Positions 34,078-48,949 are shown, counted from the first letter of the stretch. The stretch is 57,766 nucleotides of DNA from Thioclava sp. SK-1 (GCF_001705665.1 NZ_MDHA01000101.1:1-57766), one strand, 5' to 3'. The notes: generated by a model not told the origin, from the sequence alone. Translations and numbers: made by a program.

Positions 34078-35028
34078 TTAGTCCTCCGCCAGCAAAGCTG
34101 CGAGCGTGCGCTCAGCAAGAGCGATCTTGAATGTGTTCTCCTCGGTCGGCCGCGCGCCATCGAGAAGTTGGGCCACGACGGCGGCCGCGCCATTCGGCAA
34201 CTCGGCATCTGCAGCGGCAGAGCGCCAAGGCTTGGGCGCGACGCCACCAAGTGCGACGCGACCGGACCCGTCAGGCTGTCGGATCAACGCGACCGACACC
34301 AGGGCAAAAGCATAGGACGCACGGTCCCGGACCTTGTGGTAGACCTGCTGGCCGCCGATCGGAGCGGGAAGCGTCACTGCCGTGATCATCTCGCCTGGCA
34401 TCAGAGCGTTCTCCTGATCTGGCGTGTCGCCAGGCAGGTGGTGAAACTCCTCAAGATGGATGGTGCGGGTCATGCCCGTGGGCGTGATCGTCTCGACGAC
34501 CGCATCAAGGGTACGCAGCCCGACCGCCATGTCAGATGGATGCGTGGCGATGCAGGCATCCGAAGTGCCTATGATTCCGAGCTGGCGCGAGAAGGCGCCT
34601 TCGGTCAGGGCCGAGCAGCCCGATCCGGGCACACGCTTGTTACAGGCCTGAGCGGTGTCATAGAAATAGGGGCAGCGGGTGCGTTGAAGCAAATTGCCTG
34701 CCGTGGTTGCCTTGTTGCGCAGCTGACCAGATGCGCCTGCGACCAATGCGCGTGTGAGCACGGGATAATCACGGCGCACACGAGCGTGTGCCGACAGCGT
34801 TGTGTTGCGTACCAGCGCGCCAATCCGCAACCCGCCTTCCGGCGTTTCGGTGATCTTGTCGAGCCCGCTGCCGTTGACATCAATCAGGTGCACCGGCGTT
34901 TCGATCTCAAGTTTCATCAGATCCAGCAGATTGGTGCCACCTGCAATGAATTTCGCGCCCTCGACCTCTGCGGCACGGGCTGCAGCAGCAGCGGGATCGG
35001 CGATCCGTTCGTATGAAAATTCTCTCAT
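34078..35028 (-). CDS. paoB: FAD-binding subunit of aldehyde oxidoreductase (PaoB-like)
   Basis: 316 residues. FAD loop [19 protein letters not shown] (about 27-45) and [15 protein letters not shown]. The following Cys-containing loop (C-x-Y-F-Y-D, A-C-N-K-R, G-S-G-C-S-A-L, about 128-155) is peculiar to PaoB-type subunits, which bind an extra [4Fe-4S] cluster there. It transfers electrons from the iron-sulfur subunit to FAD. The start overlaps the paoA stop as ATGA. Confidence 0.9.
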   Translation of the reverse strand: MREFSYERIADPAAAAARAAEVEGAKFIAGGTNLLDLMKLEIETPVHLIDVNGSGLDKITETPEGGLRIGALVRNTTLSAHARVRRDYPVLTRALVAGASGQLRNKATTAGNLLQRTRCPYFYDTAQACNKRVPGSGCSALTEGAFSRQLGIIGTSDACIATHPSDMAVGLRTLDAVVETITPTGMTRTIHLEEFHHLPGDTPDQENALMPGEMITAVTLPAPIGGQQVYHKVRDRASYAFALVSVALIRQPDGSGRVALGGVAPKPWRSAAADAELPNGAAAVVAQLLDGARPTEENTFKIALAERTLAALLAED

Positions 35029-35669
35029 GCCTCTTGCTCCGCGACTTCGGTGATGGCGGCCAGGATGTTGGCATAGGCCCCGCAGCGGCAGATGTTGCCC
35101 GACATCCGTTCGCGGATCTCGGCATCGGTGATTTCAATCGTGGCCGTCAGGTCACGGGTGACATGGCTGGGAATGCCGTCGCGGATTTCGTTCAGCACAG
35201 AGCGTGCAGATTGGATCTGGCCCGGCGTGCAATAGCCGCACTGATAACCGTCATGCTTAACAAAAGCGGCCTGCATCGGGTCAAGGCTATCGGGTGCGCC
35301 GATCCCCTCGATCGTCTCAATCTCATCGCCCTCGTGCATCACTGCAAGCGACAGGCAGGAGTTGATCCGTGTGCCGTTCACCGTGACTGTGCAGGCGCCG
35401 CACTGTCCGTGATCGCAGCCCTTCTTTGTGCCGGTCAGTTCTACCGACTCGCGGAGGGCGTCAAGCAGAGTGGTGCGGTTATCGACGGTCAGGTTGCGCT
35501 CCTCTCCGTTGATCATCAGCGAAACACTCTGGCTCGTGGCTCCGATCGGAAGGCGCGTCTGGGCGTGCGCCGGCGTTGTTTTCGAAAGCGTTCCGGCAGT
35601 TATCGCGACTGCTGCGCTCGAGGTCAGAAAGGTGCGGCGGCGTATCTGAAAGTCGATCGGTGGGGACAT
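35025..35669 (-). CDS. paoA: [2Fe-2S] subunit of aldehyde oxidoreductase, Tat-exported (PaoA-like)
   Basis: 214 residues from the ATG at 35669 (AAGGAAG upstream). A Tat leader [18 protein letters not shown] ends at A-H-A-Q. Cluster I ligands are in [20 protein letters not shown] with a fourth Cys after it, cluster II in [12 protein letters not shown] and [11 protein letters not shown]. PaoA carries the whole PaoABC complex through the Tat system. No PaoD-type (XdhC-like) cofactor chaperone gene is in the window. First gene of the operon; divergent from the LysR gene at 35978. Confidence 0.92.
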   Translation of the reverse strand: MSPPIDFQIRRRTFLTSSAAVAITAGTLSKTTPAHAQTRLPIGATSQSVSLMINGEERNLTVDNRTTLLDALRESVELTGTKKGCDHGQCGACTVTVNGTRINSCLSLAVMHEGDEIETIEGIGAPDSLDPMQAAFVKHDGYQCGYCTPGQIQSARSVLNEIRDGIPSHVTRDLTATIEITDAEIRERMSGNICRCGAYANILAAITEVAEQEA

Positions 35670-35977
35670 AGGCTTCCTTGCTGTTTCGAAAACGCACCGA
35701 GGTGGCACGAATGCTGGGAGGGGGATGGAACTATGCACCTCAAGGTGGGGGCAGTGGCTGGCGCAGACTATGCTGGATTTTCGATAGGACGGATCGGTAT
35801 GGGCAATCATTCTTGGCGGTTGACTTCGAAAAATCCCATTCCAGAAAGTGCCGAACATCTGTGAGCATCTGTGTAGGGTGCCTTCGGGCGGACTTGGAGA
35901 TCGCACGGATGATGGACACGGGGCAGCTTCATTGGCATGACGGAGGTCAATTTTTCTAGAATCAGGTGAACCGCACG
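35670..35977. promoter_or_regulatory. Divergent promoter region paoA / lysR
   Basis: A 308-bp gap between paoA (minus) and a LysR gene (plus). Probably holds both promoters and the LysR binding sites. I could not single out convincing -35/-10 boxes or a T-N11-A motif. No coding frame here looks real. Confidence 0.5.
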
Positions 35978-36868
35978 ATGAGCCGCCGCGCTTTCAACGA
36001 TCTTTATGTCTTCACGGTCGTTGCGGAGCACCTCAGCTTCACCCGGGCCGCCGCACAGTTAGGCCTCTCCCAATCCACTTTGAGCCAGATCATTCGTAAT
36101 CTGGAAAAGGACCTTGGCGTGCGTCTGTTCAACCGCTCAACGCGCAGCGTGTCGACTACCGATGCCGGAGCCGAGCTGATGGAGCGCATCGGGCCCCAAT
36201 TCGACGAGGTTCTGGCAGCTCTCCGTCACCTGGACGCAGTTCGCGAGACGCCGAGTGGGATCCTTCGGATCAATGCGACCGAGCATGCAGCCATTTCCGT
36301 GCTTCGCCCGAAGGTTGGGAAATTTCTCCAAGCGTACCCTGATATTCAGATCGAGATCACAGTCGAGGGCTCGATGGTCGACGTTATCGCACAAGGCTAC
36401 GATGCTGGTGTGCGGCTCGGCAGCGAAGTGGCCAAGGACATGATTGCGGCTCGTATTAGCCCCGACGTGCCGATCGCCTGCGTGGCTGCGCCGTCTTATA
36501 TTGTCGCGCACTCAATGCCTGATCACCCCACTGATCTTACCGAGCACCGGTGTATTGCTATGCGACTGCCGACGCATGGACAGATCTTTGCATGGGAGTT
36601 CGTCAAAGACGGCGAGGAAATCCGGGTGCGCGTCGATGGGCCTGCCATATACAACAACCTCTTTCTTCGCGTCGCATCCGTTCTGGACGGCATCGGTATC
36701 GGATATGTTCCGCTCGACCTCGTAGAGGAACATATTGCTAGCGGACGTCTGCAGCCGGTTCTTCAGGATTGGTGGCCGGTCTGGGAGGGATATCACCTCT
36801 ACTATCCGAACCGCCGACAATCCACTCCCGCGTTTCGCCTGTTCCTTAATGCAATACGGCATCGCTGA
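35978..36868 (+). CDS. LysR-type transcriptional regulator (next to paoABC)
   Basis: 296 residues from ATG at 35978; AGGTGA lies 7 bases upstream, and a GTG at 35966 is an alternative. Helix-turn-helix FTRAAAQLGLSQSTLSQIIRNL; CrgA-like effector domain with YDAGVRLGSEVAKDMIAARI. It is close in sequence to the regulator at 28075. Divergent from paoABC, so it probably controls the aldehyde oxidoreductase in response to an aldehyde or related signal. Confidence 0.92.
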   Translation: MSRRAFNDLYVFTVVAEHLSFTRAAAQLGLSQSTLSQIIRNLEKDLGVRLFNRSTRSVSTTDAGAELMERIGPQFDEVLAALRHLDAVRETPSGILRINATEHAAISVLRPKVGKFLQAYPDIQIEITVEGSMVDVIAQGYDAGVRLGSEVAKDMIAARISPDVPIACVAAPSYIVAHSMPDHPTDLTEHRCIAMRLPTHGQIFAWEFVKDGEEIRVRVDGPAIYNNLFLRVASVLDGIGIGYVPLDLVEEHIASGRLQPVLQDWWPVWEGYHLYYPNRRQSTPAFRLFLNAIRHR

Positions 36869-37174
36869 GATGGCATAGGCTCTATGCAACCGAGGATGGC
36901 TAAAAGTGTCCAGTCGCGGGGGCCACAGTAGCCGACTCCGAACGGTCCTGGGCTGCCGAACTGGCCAAGGTACGACATGAAAGGCGATGAGCTTCTAGTT
37001 TCCCGACCTCATGGTTCGCAGCTTGCAGGTCCCGATCACTGGAAGGCAAGTTTCGACGCAGCTGAATGAGCAGTCGAGTTGGGGGACAACTGCCCGTTCT
37101 TTCCTGTTTGGGAATGGCTGTGAAACAAGTTGTTGTCATTGCACCGGGTGGGGCAGGTCTTGGTAATAGACGGG
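36869..37174. other. Gene-free gap between convergent LysR genes
   Basis: 306 bases between two converging regulators. No recognisable gene, hairpin with T-run, or repeat was found. Confidence 0.5.
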
Positions 37175-38074
37175 TTACGCCGATCGCGCCCACTGTCGCA
37201 TGTGCTGGGTGAACAGCGTGAATGCACGGGTCTGGTGCGTTCTATTCGGGTAGTACAGGTGGATTTCCGGAATTGAGGGTGTCCAGGCGTCCAGCACCGA
37301 CTCCAGCGTTCCCGACGCAAGATGCGCTTCCACCAGATCCTGCGGCATATAGCTCAAACCGGTTCCGGCAAGGGTCGCGTTCAGGGCGACCTGGGGATCG
37401 GATACGATCAGCTGTGACGGAACACGCACCCGGAAATTGCGGCCATCCTCTTCAAACTCCCATGCGAAAAGCTCGCCACTACGGGAAAACCGCATGTTGA
37501 TGCAGCTATGGTGCGACAGATCACTTGGCTGCTTGGGTCGGCTGCGACGCGCAAAATACTGCGGTGAGCCGACGATCCTTTTCGGGATCGGTCCTCGGAG
37601 CGGAAAGGAGATCATGTCCTTGTCCAATTTCTTGCCAACCCGGATCCCGGCATCGAATTTTTCTGCGACGATGTCGGTAAATCCATTGTCGATCACGACC
37701 TCGATCGAAATTCCGGGATAGGTTGGCAGGAAATCACGCAGCGCTGGCTCTAGAATTTGCAGGGCATCATAGTCCGATGCGGTGATCCGGAGGGCACCCG
37801 ATGCTGTGTCACTTTGCGAGCTGAGCGCGTCGATTTCATGCCGGATAGTTCCTAGACCGTCGCATACGGCGGTGAACATGCGCTCACCTGCCGGGGTCAA
37901 GGCAACAGATCGCGTGGATCGTACCAACAAACGGAACCCCAACCGCGCCTCCAAGCGGCGGACCGTCTGGCTGAGCGCCGAGGTGCTGATGTTGAGACGC
38001 GCCGCGGCTCGGGTAAAACTCAGTTCCTCTGCCACAACTTGAAAGCTCTCAAGGTCATCATATTGTCCGGCCAT
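37175..38074 (-). CDS. LysR-type transcriptional regulator (next to hydrolase 38191)
   Basis: 299 residues: helix-turn-helix FTRAAARLNISTSALSQTVRRL and effector domain with FDAGIRVGKKLDKDMISFPL. TAGGAG precedes the ATG. Divergent from the exported hydrolase gene across 116 bases, which is its probable target. Less similar to the regulators at 28075 and 35978 than those two are to each other. Confidence 0.92.
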   Translation of the reverse strand: MAGQYDDLESFQVVAEELSFTRAAARLNISTSALSQTVRRLEARLGFRLLVRSTRSVALTPAGERMFTAVCDGLGTIRHEIDALSSQSDTASGALRITASDYDALQILEPALRDFLPTYPGISIEVVIDNGFTDIVAEKFDAGIRVGKKLDKDMISFPLRGPIPKRIVGSPQYFARRSRPKQPSDLSHHSCINMRFSRSGELFAWEFEEDGRNFRVRVPSQLIVSDPQVALNATLAGTGLSYMPQDLVEAHLASGTLESVLDAWTPSIPEIHLYYPNRTHQTRAFTLFTQHMRQWARSA

Positions 38075-38190
38075 TGTGAACTCCTACTTCACAGGTCTTA
38101 TAGATTAGAGAAGATTATAACAGGTGACTTCATTTGATAGTTCGTGTCCAGAGCGCGATCACCGCGCCCAGACAATCGAAAGGACATAAA

Positions 38191-39624
38191 ATGCGTTTGA
38201 CCCGCCACCTTGCAACTTCTCATCTTGCCCTGATGGCGGCGCTATCCGTGGTCGGAACGGCGGCCTTCGGCGACACGGTGCCGCCGTCCCAACTGACGGC
38301 GGTGAACGTGTCGGGCACCACGCCTATGTCAGCGGCTGCGGTCGATCTGGCAGCAATGGGCTATTCCGAATTGGAGTTCTACACAGAGGGTACCGCGCAG
38401 CGCTACCGTGGAGCCATGGACAACGAATTCGAAACCGCCGAGGTCATCGACGGTGGACATCCCTACCGCAGCCGGGTTCTCCTGCGTCGCCCCACACCAG
38501 AAGCCTTCAACGGAACGCTTGTGGTCGAATGGACGAACGTGACCGCCGGGCAAGACATCGATTTCGCATTTGCCGAGATGCACGAGCACCTGCTGACTCA
38601 GGGTTATGCCGTCGCCGTGGTCTCGGCACAGCGCATGGGGGTCGAGCGTCTGAAAACCTGGAGCCCAGAGCGCTATGCGGGTCTGAGCGTGGATGCCGAG
38701 AATACCGACCCGCAGACCGGCGGAGAGATCGACATCAATGTCGGCGTTCCCGGCAATTGGGCGGATCCGCTGTCATGGGACGTCTATTCGCAGACCGTCG
38801 CGGCCTTGACAGACACCGAGGCGGCAAATGCGCCGCTTCAGGGCTACGAAATCGAAACGGTTGTCGCTCTGGGGCAGTCGCAATCCGCGCGCCGCCTGAC
38901 GTCCTACTACAACACGATCCAGCCGCTGACGGGCACCTTCGACGCCTTCCTCTTCGACGATCTGGCGGGGCAGCTGCGCGATGATCTGCCCATCCCCGCG
39001 ATCACCGTGAACTCCGAGGTCTTGGCGGACATGTTCTCCCCCGCCCAACCCAGCGAGTACGTGCGCATCTGGGAGTTGGCCGGATCGGCCCATAGTTCGG
39101 TCTATGGGGCTGAGTATGTGAACAGGATGGTGCTGCGCGATGCCTCGTACCCAAGCGAGACCGGGCCACTGAGCTTTACCGATACGCTTGCGTCACAGAA
39201 CTGTGACCTGCCGCCGAGCTATTCGAAGGTCGACAACGGCGCGGCGCTGGCGGCGGCGCTGGTGGCGCTGGAAGCCTGGGCCGAAAACGGCACCCCTGCT
39301 CCCGCTTCGCAACTCTTTGCGCGGGACGCGGCAGGAGACGTACAACGGGACGCGCAAGGCCTGCCGATCGGCGGACTTCTGTTGCCAGAGTATAGCGTGC
39401 CGTCGACCACTTACGCAATCAACGGCCCGTCAGTCTTCTGTATGCTGTCCGGATATTCGCTCGACTTGACGCCCGAGGAGATGACCGCGCGCTATGGCAC
39501 GTCGCAGGCCTATGCCGAAGCCGTCGACACTGCGGCACAGGCGCTGGTGGAGGCCGGATATTTGCTTCCCTTCGACGCCGCTGCCAGCCTAGAGCGGGCC
39601 AAAGCGGTCGAATTCTTCCAGTGA
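38191..39624 (+). CDS. Exported alpha/beta hydrolase domain protein (PF20091-like)
   Basis: 477 residues from the ATG at 38191 (AAAGGA upstream). Signal peptide ending AAFGD. The typical middle reads LVVEWTNVTAGQDIDFAF then GYAVAVVSAQRMGVE, and the nucleophile elbow is VVALGQSQSARRLTSYYN. A late His in ELAGSAHSSVYGAEYV probably completes the triad. This family is annotated only as alpha/beta hydrolase domain-containing; it is larger than ordinary esterases. It is expected in the periplasm. Controlled by the divergent LysR at 37175, by position. Confidence 0.82.
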   Translation: MRLTRHLATSHLALMAALSVVGTAAFGDTVPPSQLTAVNVSGTTPMSAAAVDLAAMGYSELEFYTEGTAQRYRGAMDNEFETAEVIDGGHPYRSRVLLRRPTPEAFNGTLVVEWTNVTAGQDIDFAFAEMHEHLLTQGYAVAVVSAQRMGVERLKTWSPERYAGLSVDAENTDPQTGGEIDINVGVPGNWADPLSWDVYSQTVAALTDTEAANAPLQGYEIETVVALGQSQSARRLTSYYNTIQPLTGTFDAFLFDDLAGQLRDDLPIPAITVNSEVLADMFSPAQPSEYVRIWELAGSAHSSVYGAEYVNRMVLRDASYPSETGPLSFTDTLASQNCDLPPSYSKVDNGAALAAALVALEAWAENGTPAPASQLFARDAAGDVQRDAQGLPIGGLLLPEYSVPSTTYAINGPSVFCMLSGYSLDLTPEEMTARYGTSQAYAEAVDTAAQALVEAGYLLPFDAAASLERAKAVEFFQ

Positions 39625-39957
39625 AGCTCGGGACATTCGAAAATCGGGTCAGCGAGCGACACGGAACTCCGCCTTTTTTAGGGTTCCTTGTTCAGGCACC
39701 GCGCACTCGCTGACCCAGGAATCACGCTCGCGCGCTGCGGTTCGGTAAACGGGCTAGGTCCAGGCTCCTGTGGCGGTTAGGCTTGGATCTGCCCGCCCAA
39801 GCCCCCGAATGCGCTGAGCAAGTTATTCGTGACCAATTCAACCACGGTTACGATCCCCTGTTCGACCAGGCTGGATGATCTAAGCGAAACTGCCGCGGTA
39901 GCTGGCGGGCATCCTCGAAAAATCGCAGCCCCTTGGGACGGGGAATGGGAGTGGAAG
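39625..39957. repeat. Gene-free stretch with nested inverted repeats
   Basis: An 11-bp perfect inverted repeat GGGTCAGCGAG (39646-39656) / CTCGCTGACCC (39706-39716) encloses a smaller one, GGAAC / GTTCC, around a CCTTTTTTAGG centre. It starts 21 bases past the hydrolase stop. It could be a complex terminator or a mobile element end. The rest of the gap up to the LysR remnant holds nothing recognised. Confidence 0.5.
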
Positions 39958-40910
<953 letters not shown>

Positions 40911-41900
40911 CAACAAGGCCGTCGCCTGGTATTCCGCCGCGGCGGGTGTTTCGGCCAGCTTCGGCATGGTGCTGGGCGGGCTGCTGGCCGATCTGGTGTC
41001 CTGGCGTGCCGGGTTCTTCCTGAACATTCCGGTCAGCCTTGGCCTGATGATCGTGGCGCTGCGCTTCGTCCAGGAAACGGAGACCTTCAAGGGCAAGGTC
41101 GACTTCGGCGGCGCGGTCCTGTCGACGCTGGGTCTGGGCGGGCTGGTCTTTGCCTCCGTGCACGCGGCGGAAACCGGCTGGGGCAGCTGGGGCTCCATCG
41201 GGGTTCTGGCGGCGGGGGCCGTCCTGCTGGCGGCGTTTCTGCTGGTCGAGGCGCGGGTGAGCGAGCCGCTGCTGCCGCTGCGCCTGCTGGCCCATGCCGA
41301 ACGCAGCGGAGCCTATGGCGCGCGCGTGCTGTTCTTGGGTGCCAACGTCGCCTTCTATTTCTTCGTCGCGCAATACATGCAGGAGGTGCTGGGCCTGTCT
41401 GCCGCGATGACCGGTCTTGCCTTCCTGCCCGCCACCTTTGTGAACTTCCTCGCCGCGATGAACGTGACCCGGATGATCGCGCGGATCGGGCGTGGGCCGG
41501 TGCTGGTACTCAGCCTCGTGACATGCGGCGGTGGCCTTGCATGGCTTTCCTTGCTGGGCACGGACAGCAACCTCTGGACGCAAATCATGCTGCCGATGAT
41601 CTTCGTGGGCTTCGGGCAGGGGGCTGCCATGGCCCCGCTGACCTCCGCCGGTATCGCAGAGGTCGAGCCCCGTGATATCGGGGCGGCCTCCGGCACCATC
41701 AACGTCGCGCACCAGATGGGATCGTCGCTTGGCCTCGCGCTTCTGGTCGCCTTGGCGACGTTGACCTCGGCCTCCGGCAGCTCGGCTGCCGCCGTGGCCG
41801 AGCGCACCTCTCATGCGCTTCTGGGCGGGGCCGTTCTTGTCCTGCTGGCGCTGGTCATCTCCAAACTCTTCATCCTGCGGCGCCTCAACTAAGCGCCTGA

Positions 41901-44029
<2,129 letters not shown>

Positions 44030-44153
44030 TAAGCCAGATCGAACAAGCCGTGCGATATTCGGGATATTGTTCGGAATCATAGCCTGAAATATTTTATGTC
44101 CAACACGCCGATCCGCGTTTTGCGGACCGGCGAGACTTAAAAGGACATGGAAT

Positions 44154-44894
44154 ATGACTGAGGGTATCACCGGCAAAGTGGTCGCAATCACCGGCGCAAG
44201 TTCGGGTCTGGGTGCGGAAACAGCGCGGCATTTGGTTGCGGCAGGCGCCAAGGTTGTGCTGGGGGCGCGGCGAGTTGATCGGCTCGAAGCCCTTGCGGAT
44301 GAGCTGGGTCGTGAAAATGCAGCGCCGTTCCAACTGGACGTGACCGATGCGGCGCAGCTTCAGGCCTTCACCGCCTTTGCCGTCGAGACCTTCGGCAAGA
44401 TCGACGTCATGATCAACAACGCTGGCCTGATGCCGCTGTCTCCGCTGGAGATGGGCCGTGTCGAGGAATGGGACCAGGCGATTGATGTCAACATCAAGGG
44501 CGTTCTTTACGGCATCCACGCCGCGCTGCCCTATTTTCGCGAGCAAAAGAGCGGCCATTTCATCAACGTTTCTTCCGTCGCGGGCCACGTGATCAGCCCC
44601 GGAGGCGCGGTGTATTGCGCGACGAAATACGCCGTTCGCGCCCTGACCGAGGCCTTCCGGCAGGAAGCCAAGCCCTACAACATCCGCAACACCATCCTGT
44701 CTCCTGGCGCGGTCGATACCGAGCTGCCTCAGTCGGTCAAGGCACCGGGCGTGTCGGAGTTCGTGGCCAAGTTCTACGAAGACGCGGCCATCCCTGCCTC
44801 CAGCTTCGCGCGTTGCGTGATCTTCTCCCTTTCCCAGCCAGACGACATGGACGTGAACGAGATCCTCTTCCGTCCGACCTCTCAGGAACGCTGA
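44154..44894 (+). CDS. Short-chain dehydrogenase/reductase (SDR paralogue 3)
   Basis: 246 residues; AAGGAC precedes the [19 protein letters not shown], the regular NNAG, SSVAGH and [10 protein letters not shown] catalytic residues, and the tail [15 protein letters not shown]. It is the most distant of the three SDR paralogues and the only one with the usual NNAG motif. First enzyme gene after the LysR regulator. Confidence 0.92.
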   Translation: MTEGITGKVVAITGASSGLGAETARHLVAAGAKVVLGARRVDRLEALADELGRENAAPFQLDVTDAAQLQAFTAFAVETFGKIDVMINNAGLMPLSPLEMGRVEEWDQAIDVNIKGVLYGIHAALPYFREQKSGHFINVSSVAGHVISPGGAVYCATKYAVRALTEAFRQEAKPYNIRNTILSPGAVDTELPQSVKAPGVSEFVAKFYEDAAIPASSFARCVIFSLSQPDDMDVNEILFRPTSQER

Positions 44895-44959
44895 GCCGTC
44901 GCAGGCTTTGCGCCTTCGGTGCAGGGCCGCCGCGCCATCCCCAACCAAGGACCTGCCTC

Positions 44960-46099
<1,140 letters not shown>

Positions 46100-46144
46100 G
46101 CTTTCACCCTGATGCAGCCCGAAATGAAGCATGGAAAGTCCCAA

Positions 46145-47002
46145 ATGCCCCACCAAAGCACTCTGAAAACCGCCGCGGCGCTTGCGCTGATCCTCTCGAT
46201 CTCGCCTGCACTGTCCGAGGCACATACCGAAGACGGCACCCTGTCGGCCCGTGAAAAGCAGGTCGTAGCCCTTCTGAAATCTCTCGAAACCGGAGAGGCC
46301 GAGCCCGTCGCAGTCATCAGCCCGGAGACTTACATCCAGCACAATCTCAGCGTGCCGGACGGGGTGGACTCCTTCCGCGCCCTGCAATCCATCGTCGCCA
46401 ACGGTCAGACCGAGGTGGACACGGTGAGGGTGTTCGAAGACGGCGACTATGTCTTTGCGCATACCGCCTACACGTTCGACGGCCCCATGGCGGGCTTCGA
46501 CATCTTCCGTTTCGAGGGCGACCAGATCGTCGAACACTGGGACAACCTTCAGCCGATGGCAGACCCCAACCCTTCGGGGCGCACGATGGTGGATGGCGCG
46601 ACCGATCTGGCGGAACGGACCAGCACCGAAGAGAACAAGGCTCTTGTACGCAGCTTCGTCGAGCAGTTTCTGGTCGACCGGAACTTCGATGCGCTGCCCG
46701 GTTTCTTTGATGGTGACACCTACATTCAGCACAACCCGCAGGTGGCCGATGGCCTGTCAGGGGTGGAAAGTGCCTTCGCAGCGCTACCCGCTGCCGGCAT
46801 CGAGCTGTCCTATGACACGGTGCACTACGTGCTGGGTGAAGGGAACTTCGTCCTGGTCGCCAGCGAAGGCCGCATAAACGGGCAGCCGACCGCGTTCTAC
46901 GACATGTTCCGCACCCAGGATGGCAAGATCGCCGAGCATTGGGACACGGTCGCGCCGATCCCAACGGAAAGCGACTGGCAGAACGACAACGGCAAGTTCT
47001 GA
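46145..47002 (+). CDS. Exported SnoaL-like (NTF2-fold) protein, two domains
   Basis: 285 residues from ATG 46145 (GGAAAG upstream); ATG 46112 is an alternative. A signal peptide (LKTAAALALILSISPALSEA) precedes two NTF2-like repeats. The first has SPETYIQHNLSVPDGVDSF, the second DGDTYIQHNPQVADGLSGV, and each ends with an FR-x-x-(D/E)-G-x-I-x-E-H-W-D stretch. SnoaL-like proteins include polyketide cyclases and many of unknown reaction. The double repeat is probably an internal dimer. It lies in the same gene run as the exported aldo/keto reductase. Confidence 0.85.
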   Translation: MPHQSTLKTAAALALILSISPALSEAHTEDGTLSAREKQVVALLKSLETGEAEPVAVISPETYIQHNLSVPDGVDSFRALQSIVANGQTEVDTVRVFEDGDYVFAHTAYTFDGPMAGFDIFRFEGDQIVEHWDNLQPMADPNPSGRTMVDGATDLAERTSTEENKALVRSFVEQFLVDRNFDALPGFFDGDTYIQHNPQVADGLSGVESAFAALPAAGIELSYDTVHYVLGEGNFVLVASEGRINGQPTAFYDMFRTQDGKIAEHWDTVAPIPTESDWQNDNGKF

Positions 47003-47116
47003 AGCCGCTCTCGCGGCGAGCCTGACACCTTCACTGCATTTTCAAGAGCACGCGGCGGGGCAATCCACAGGCCCCGCCCCGGTTTCGCACACCCCAAAAT
47101 ACAACAGGATCAAGAC

Positions 47117-48769
47117 ATGCGATCAACCAGAACTGCGGCTTTGGCACTGGCGATGGCCATCTCTGCCGCCGCAGCCCATGCCGAAAACGACACTCTCCTT
47201 GCGGGGCCGGGCGTGGCAATTGCCCAAACCCAAAACGGCAAGGTTCAGGGCTTTGTCCACGACGGGATCTTCACCTATCGCGGCATCCCCTATGCCACCG
47301 CGGCGCGTTTTCGGGACCCCAAGCCGGTGCCGGACTGGGACGATATCCGCCCCGCGATGACCTATGGGGACATCTGCCCCCAAACGGCAGTCAATCCGTT
47401 GCAGAACTTCATGTTCTCCGGCCCGCATCTGACACAGAGTGATGACTGCCTGAACCTGAATGTCTGGACGCCCTCGGTATCCGATCAGCAGAAGCGCCCC
47501 GTCATGGTCTGGCTGCACGGCGGCGGCTTCTCGGGCGGCTCCTCGATCGAAAGCTATGCCTATGATGGCGAGAACCTCAGCCGGACGGGTGATGTCGTCG
47601 TCGTGTCGGTCAACCACCGCCTGAATGTCATGGGGCATCTGGACCTCTCGGCCTATGGCGAGGAATACGCTCGCTCCGCGAATGCGGGTGTCGAAGATCT
47701 GGTGGCCGCTCTCGAATGGGTGCAGGCGAATGCAGCCTCCTTCGGCGGCGACCCCGAGAATGTGACGATCTTCGGGGAATCCGGTGGCGGCGCGAAAGTG
47801 CTCACCCTGATGGCGACGCCTGCGGCTGAGGGGCTGTTCGAAAAGGCCATTGTCGAAAGCGGCACCGTTGTGGGCATGGGGATGACCCTGCTTCCGCCTG
47901 AGGCGACGGAACGGGTCGGTGAACTGACGCTGGAAAATCTCGGCATCGGGGCTGACAACCTCAACGAACTTGACAGGCTGCCCTATCAGGCGATTGCGGA
48001 GGCCAGTCAGAAGGCGCTCGATCAGACCGCGCAGGAACAGCAGACCCAATCCGTCATGGGACCGGGCATCGGCCTTGCCTGGGCGCCCAGCACCGATGGC
48101 AGCTACATTCCCGCCGAACCCGTAGGGGAGGGCTTCCCCGAACTCGGCAAGGGCATCCCCCTGCTGATCGGCAGCAACATGACCGAATGGAACACGGTTT
48201 TCTCTCTGTTTGGCGATATCTACGGCGCGCAGACCGACAACTGGAACACATGGTCCGCCGAACAGATCGCCGGGAAATTGCAGGCGCAATACGGGGACGC
48301 GACCGACGCCGTGACGGCCGCATTCGCTGCCGCCTATCCCGACCGCAATCCGGCTGATGCGCTCTATGTCGAAAGCTTCCTGCGCGCACCAACCCTGAAG
48401 ACCGCGAGCCTGAAGGCGGATCAGGGCGGCGCCCCGGTCTATAACTACCTGTTCGCATGGGACACGCCTGTCCTTGGCGGGTTTGCCATGTCCTATCACA
48501 CCTCGGAAATTCCCTTCGTGATGAACAGCCTCGCGCTCACGGAAACGGCCCACGGCAATGGCGATGAGGCGCGAGCGCTGGCCGACAAGATGAGTAGCGC
48601 TTGGGTCGCCTTCGCGCGGACGGGTAATCCGAACGTAGCCGGCCTGCCTGACTGGCCCGCCTATACCCGTGCCAATGGGGCGACGATGATCTTCGGTAAC
48701 CAGCCCGAGGTGAGAGAGCACCATGACGCCGAACTGATGAAGCTGCTGAACCCGGCCACCGAGTTCTAG
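47117..48769 (+). CDS. Exported type B carboxylesterase
   Basis: 550 residues with a signal peptide ending A-A-A-H-A-E. Family marks: FTYRGIPYATAARFRDPKP, the disulfide-region signature SDDCLNLNVWTP, VMVWLHGGGFSGGSS (oxyanion hole) and the nucleophile elbow IFGESGGGAK near residue 219, where GESAGG is usual. The acid and His follow in NMTEWNTVF and YHTSEIPFV. It hydrolyses carboxylic esters by family. The ATG follows CAGGATCAAG. Confidence 0.92.
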   Translation: MRSTRTAALALAMAISAAAAHAENDTLLAGPGVAIAQTQNGKVQGFVHDGIFTYRGIPYATAARFRDPKPVPDWDDIRPAMTYGDICPQTAVNPLQNFMFSGPHLTQSDDCLNLNVWTPSVSDQQKRPVMVWLHGGGFSGGSSIESYAYDGENLSRTGDVVVVSVNHRLNVMGHLDLSAYGEEYARSANAGVEDLVAALEWVQANAASFGGDPENVTIFGESGGGAKVLTLMATPAAEGLFEKAIVESGTVVGMGMTLLPPEATERVGELTLENLGIGADNLNELDRLPYQAIAEASQKALDQTAQEQQTQSVMGPGIGLAWAPSTDGSYIPAEPVGEGFPELGKGIPLLIGSNMTEWNTVFSLFGDIYGAQTDNWNTWSAEQIAGKLQAQYGDATDAVTAAFAAAYPDRNPADALYVESFLRAPTLKTASLKADQGGAPVYNYLFAWDTPVLGGFAMSYHTSEIPFVMNSLALTETAHGNGDEARALADKMSSAWVAFARTGNPNVAGLPDWPAYTRANGATMIFGNQPEVREHHDAELMKLLNPATEF

Positions 48770-48949
48770 GCATCAGACTGGGGCCCTTGTCGTCCTGACA
48801 CAGGGGCCCGGTCGCATTTATCGCCTTGGCTAATGATGGCTATCCCGATTGCACGGCTAATCGGATGACCGCCCATGGCCCATTTTAATCTTTCACCTGC
48901 AACTCTCTCGGCTTTCGCCTGAGACCAATGACACCAAGGGATGTTTTCG

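Noticed and set aside
33706-35016. 436-residue plus-strand frame
   Set aside because: Antisense of paoC/paoB, which have clear family motifs.
47123-48724. 533-residue minus-strand frame
   Set aside because: Antisense of the carboxylesterase, whose active-site motifs are evident.
48775-48815. GGGGCCC repeated twice after the carboxylesterase as a terminator
   Set aside because: The two copies are direct, not inverted, and no T-run follows.
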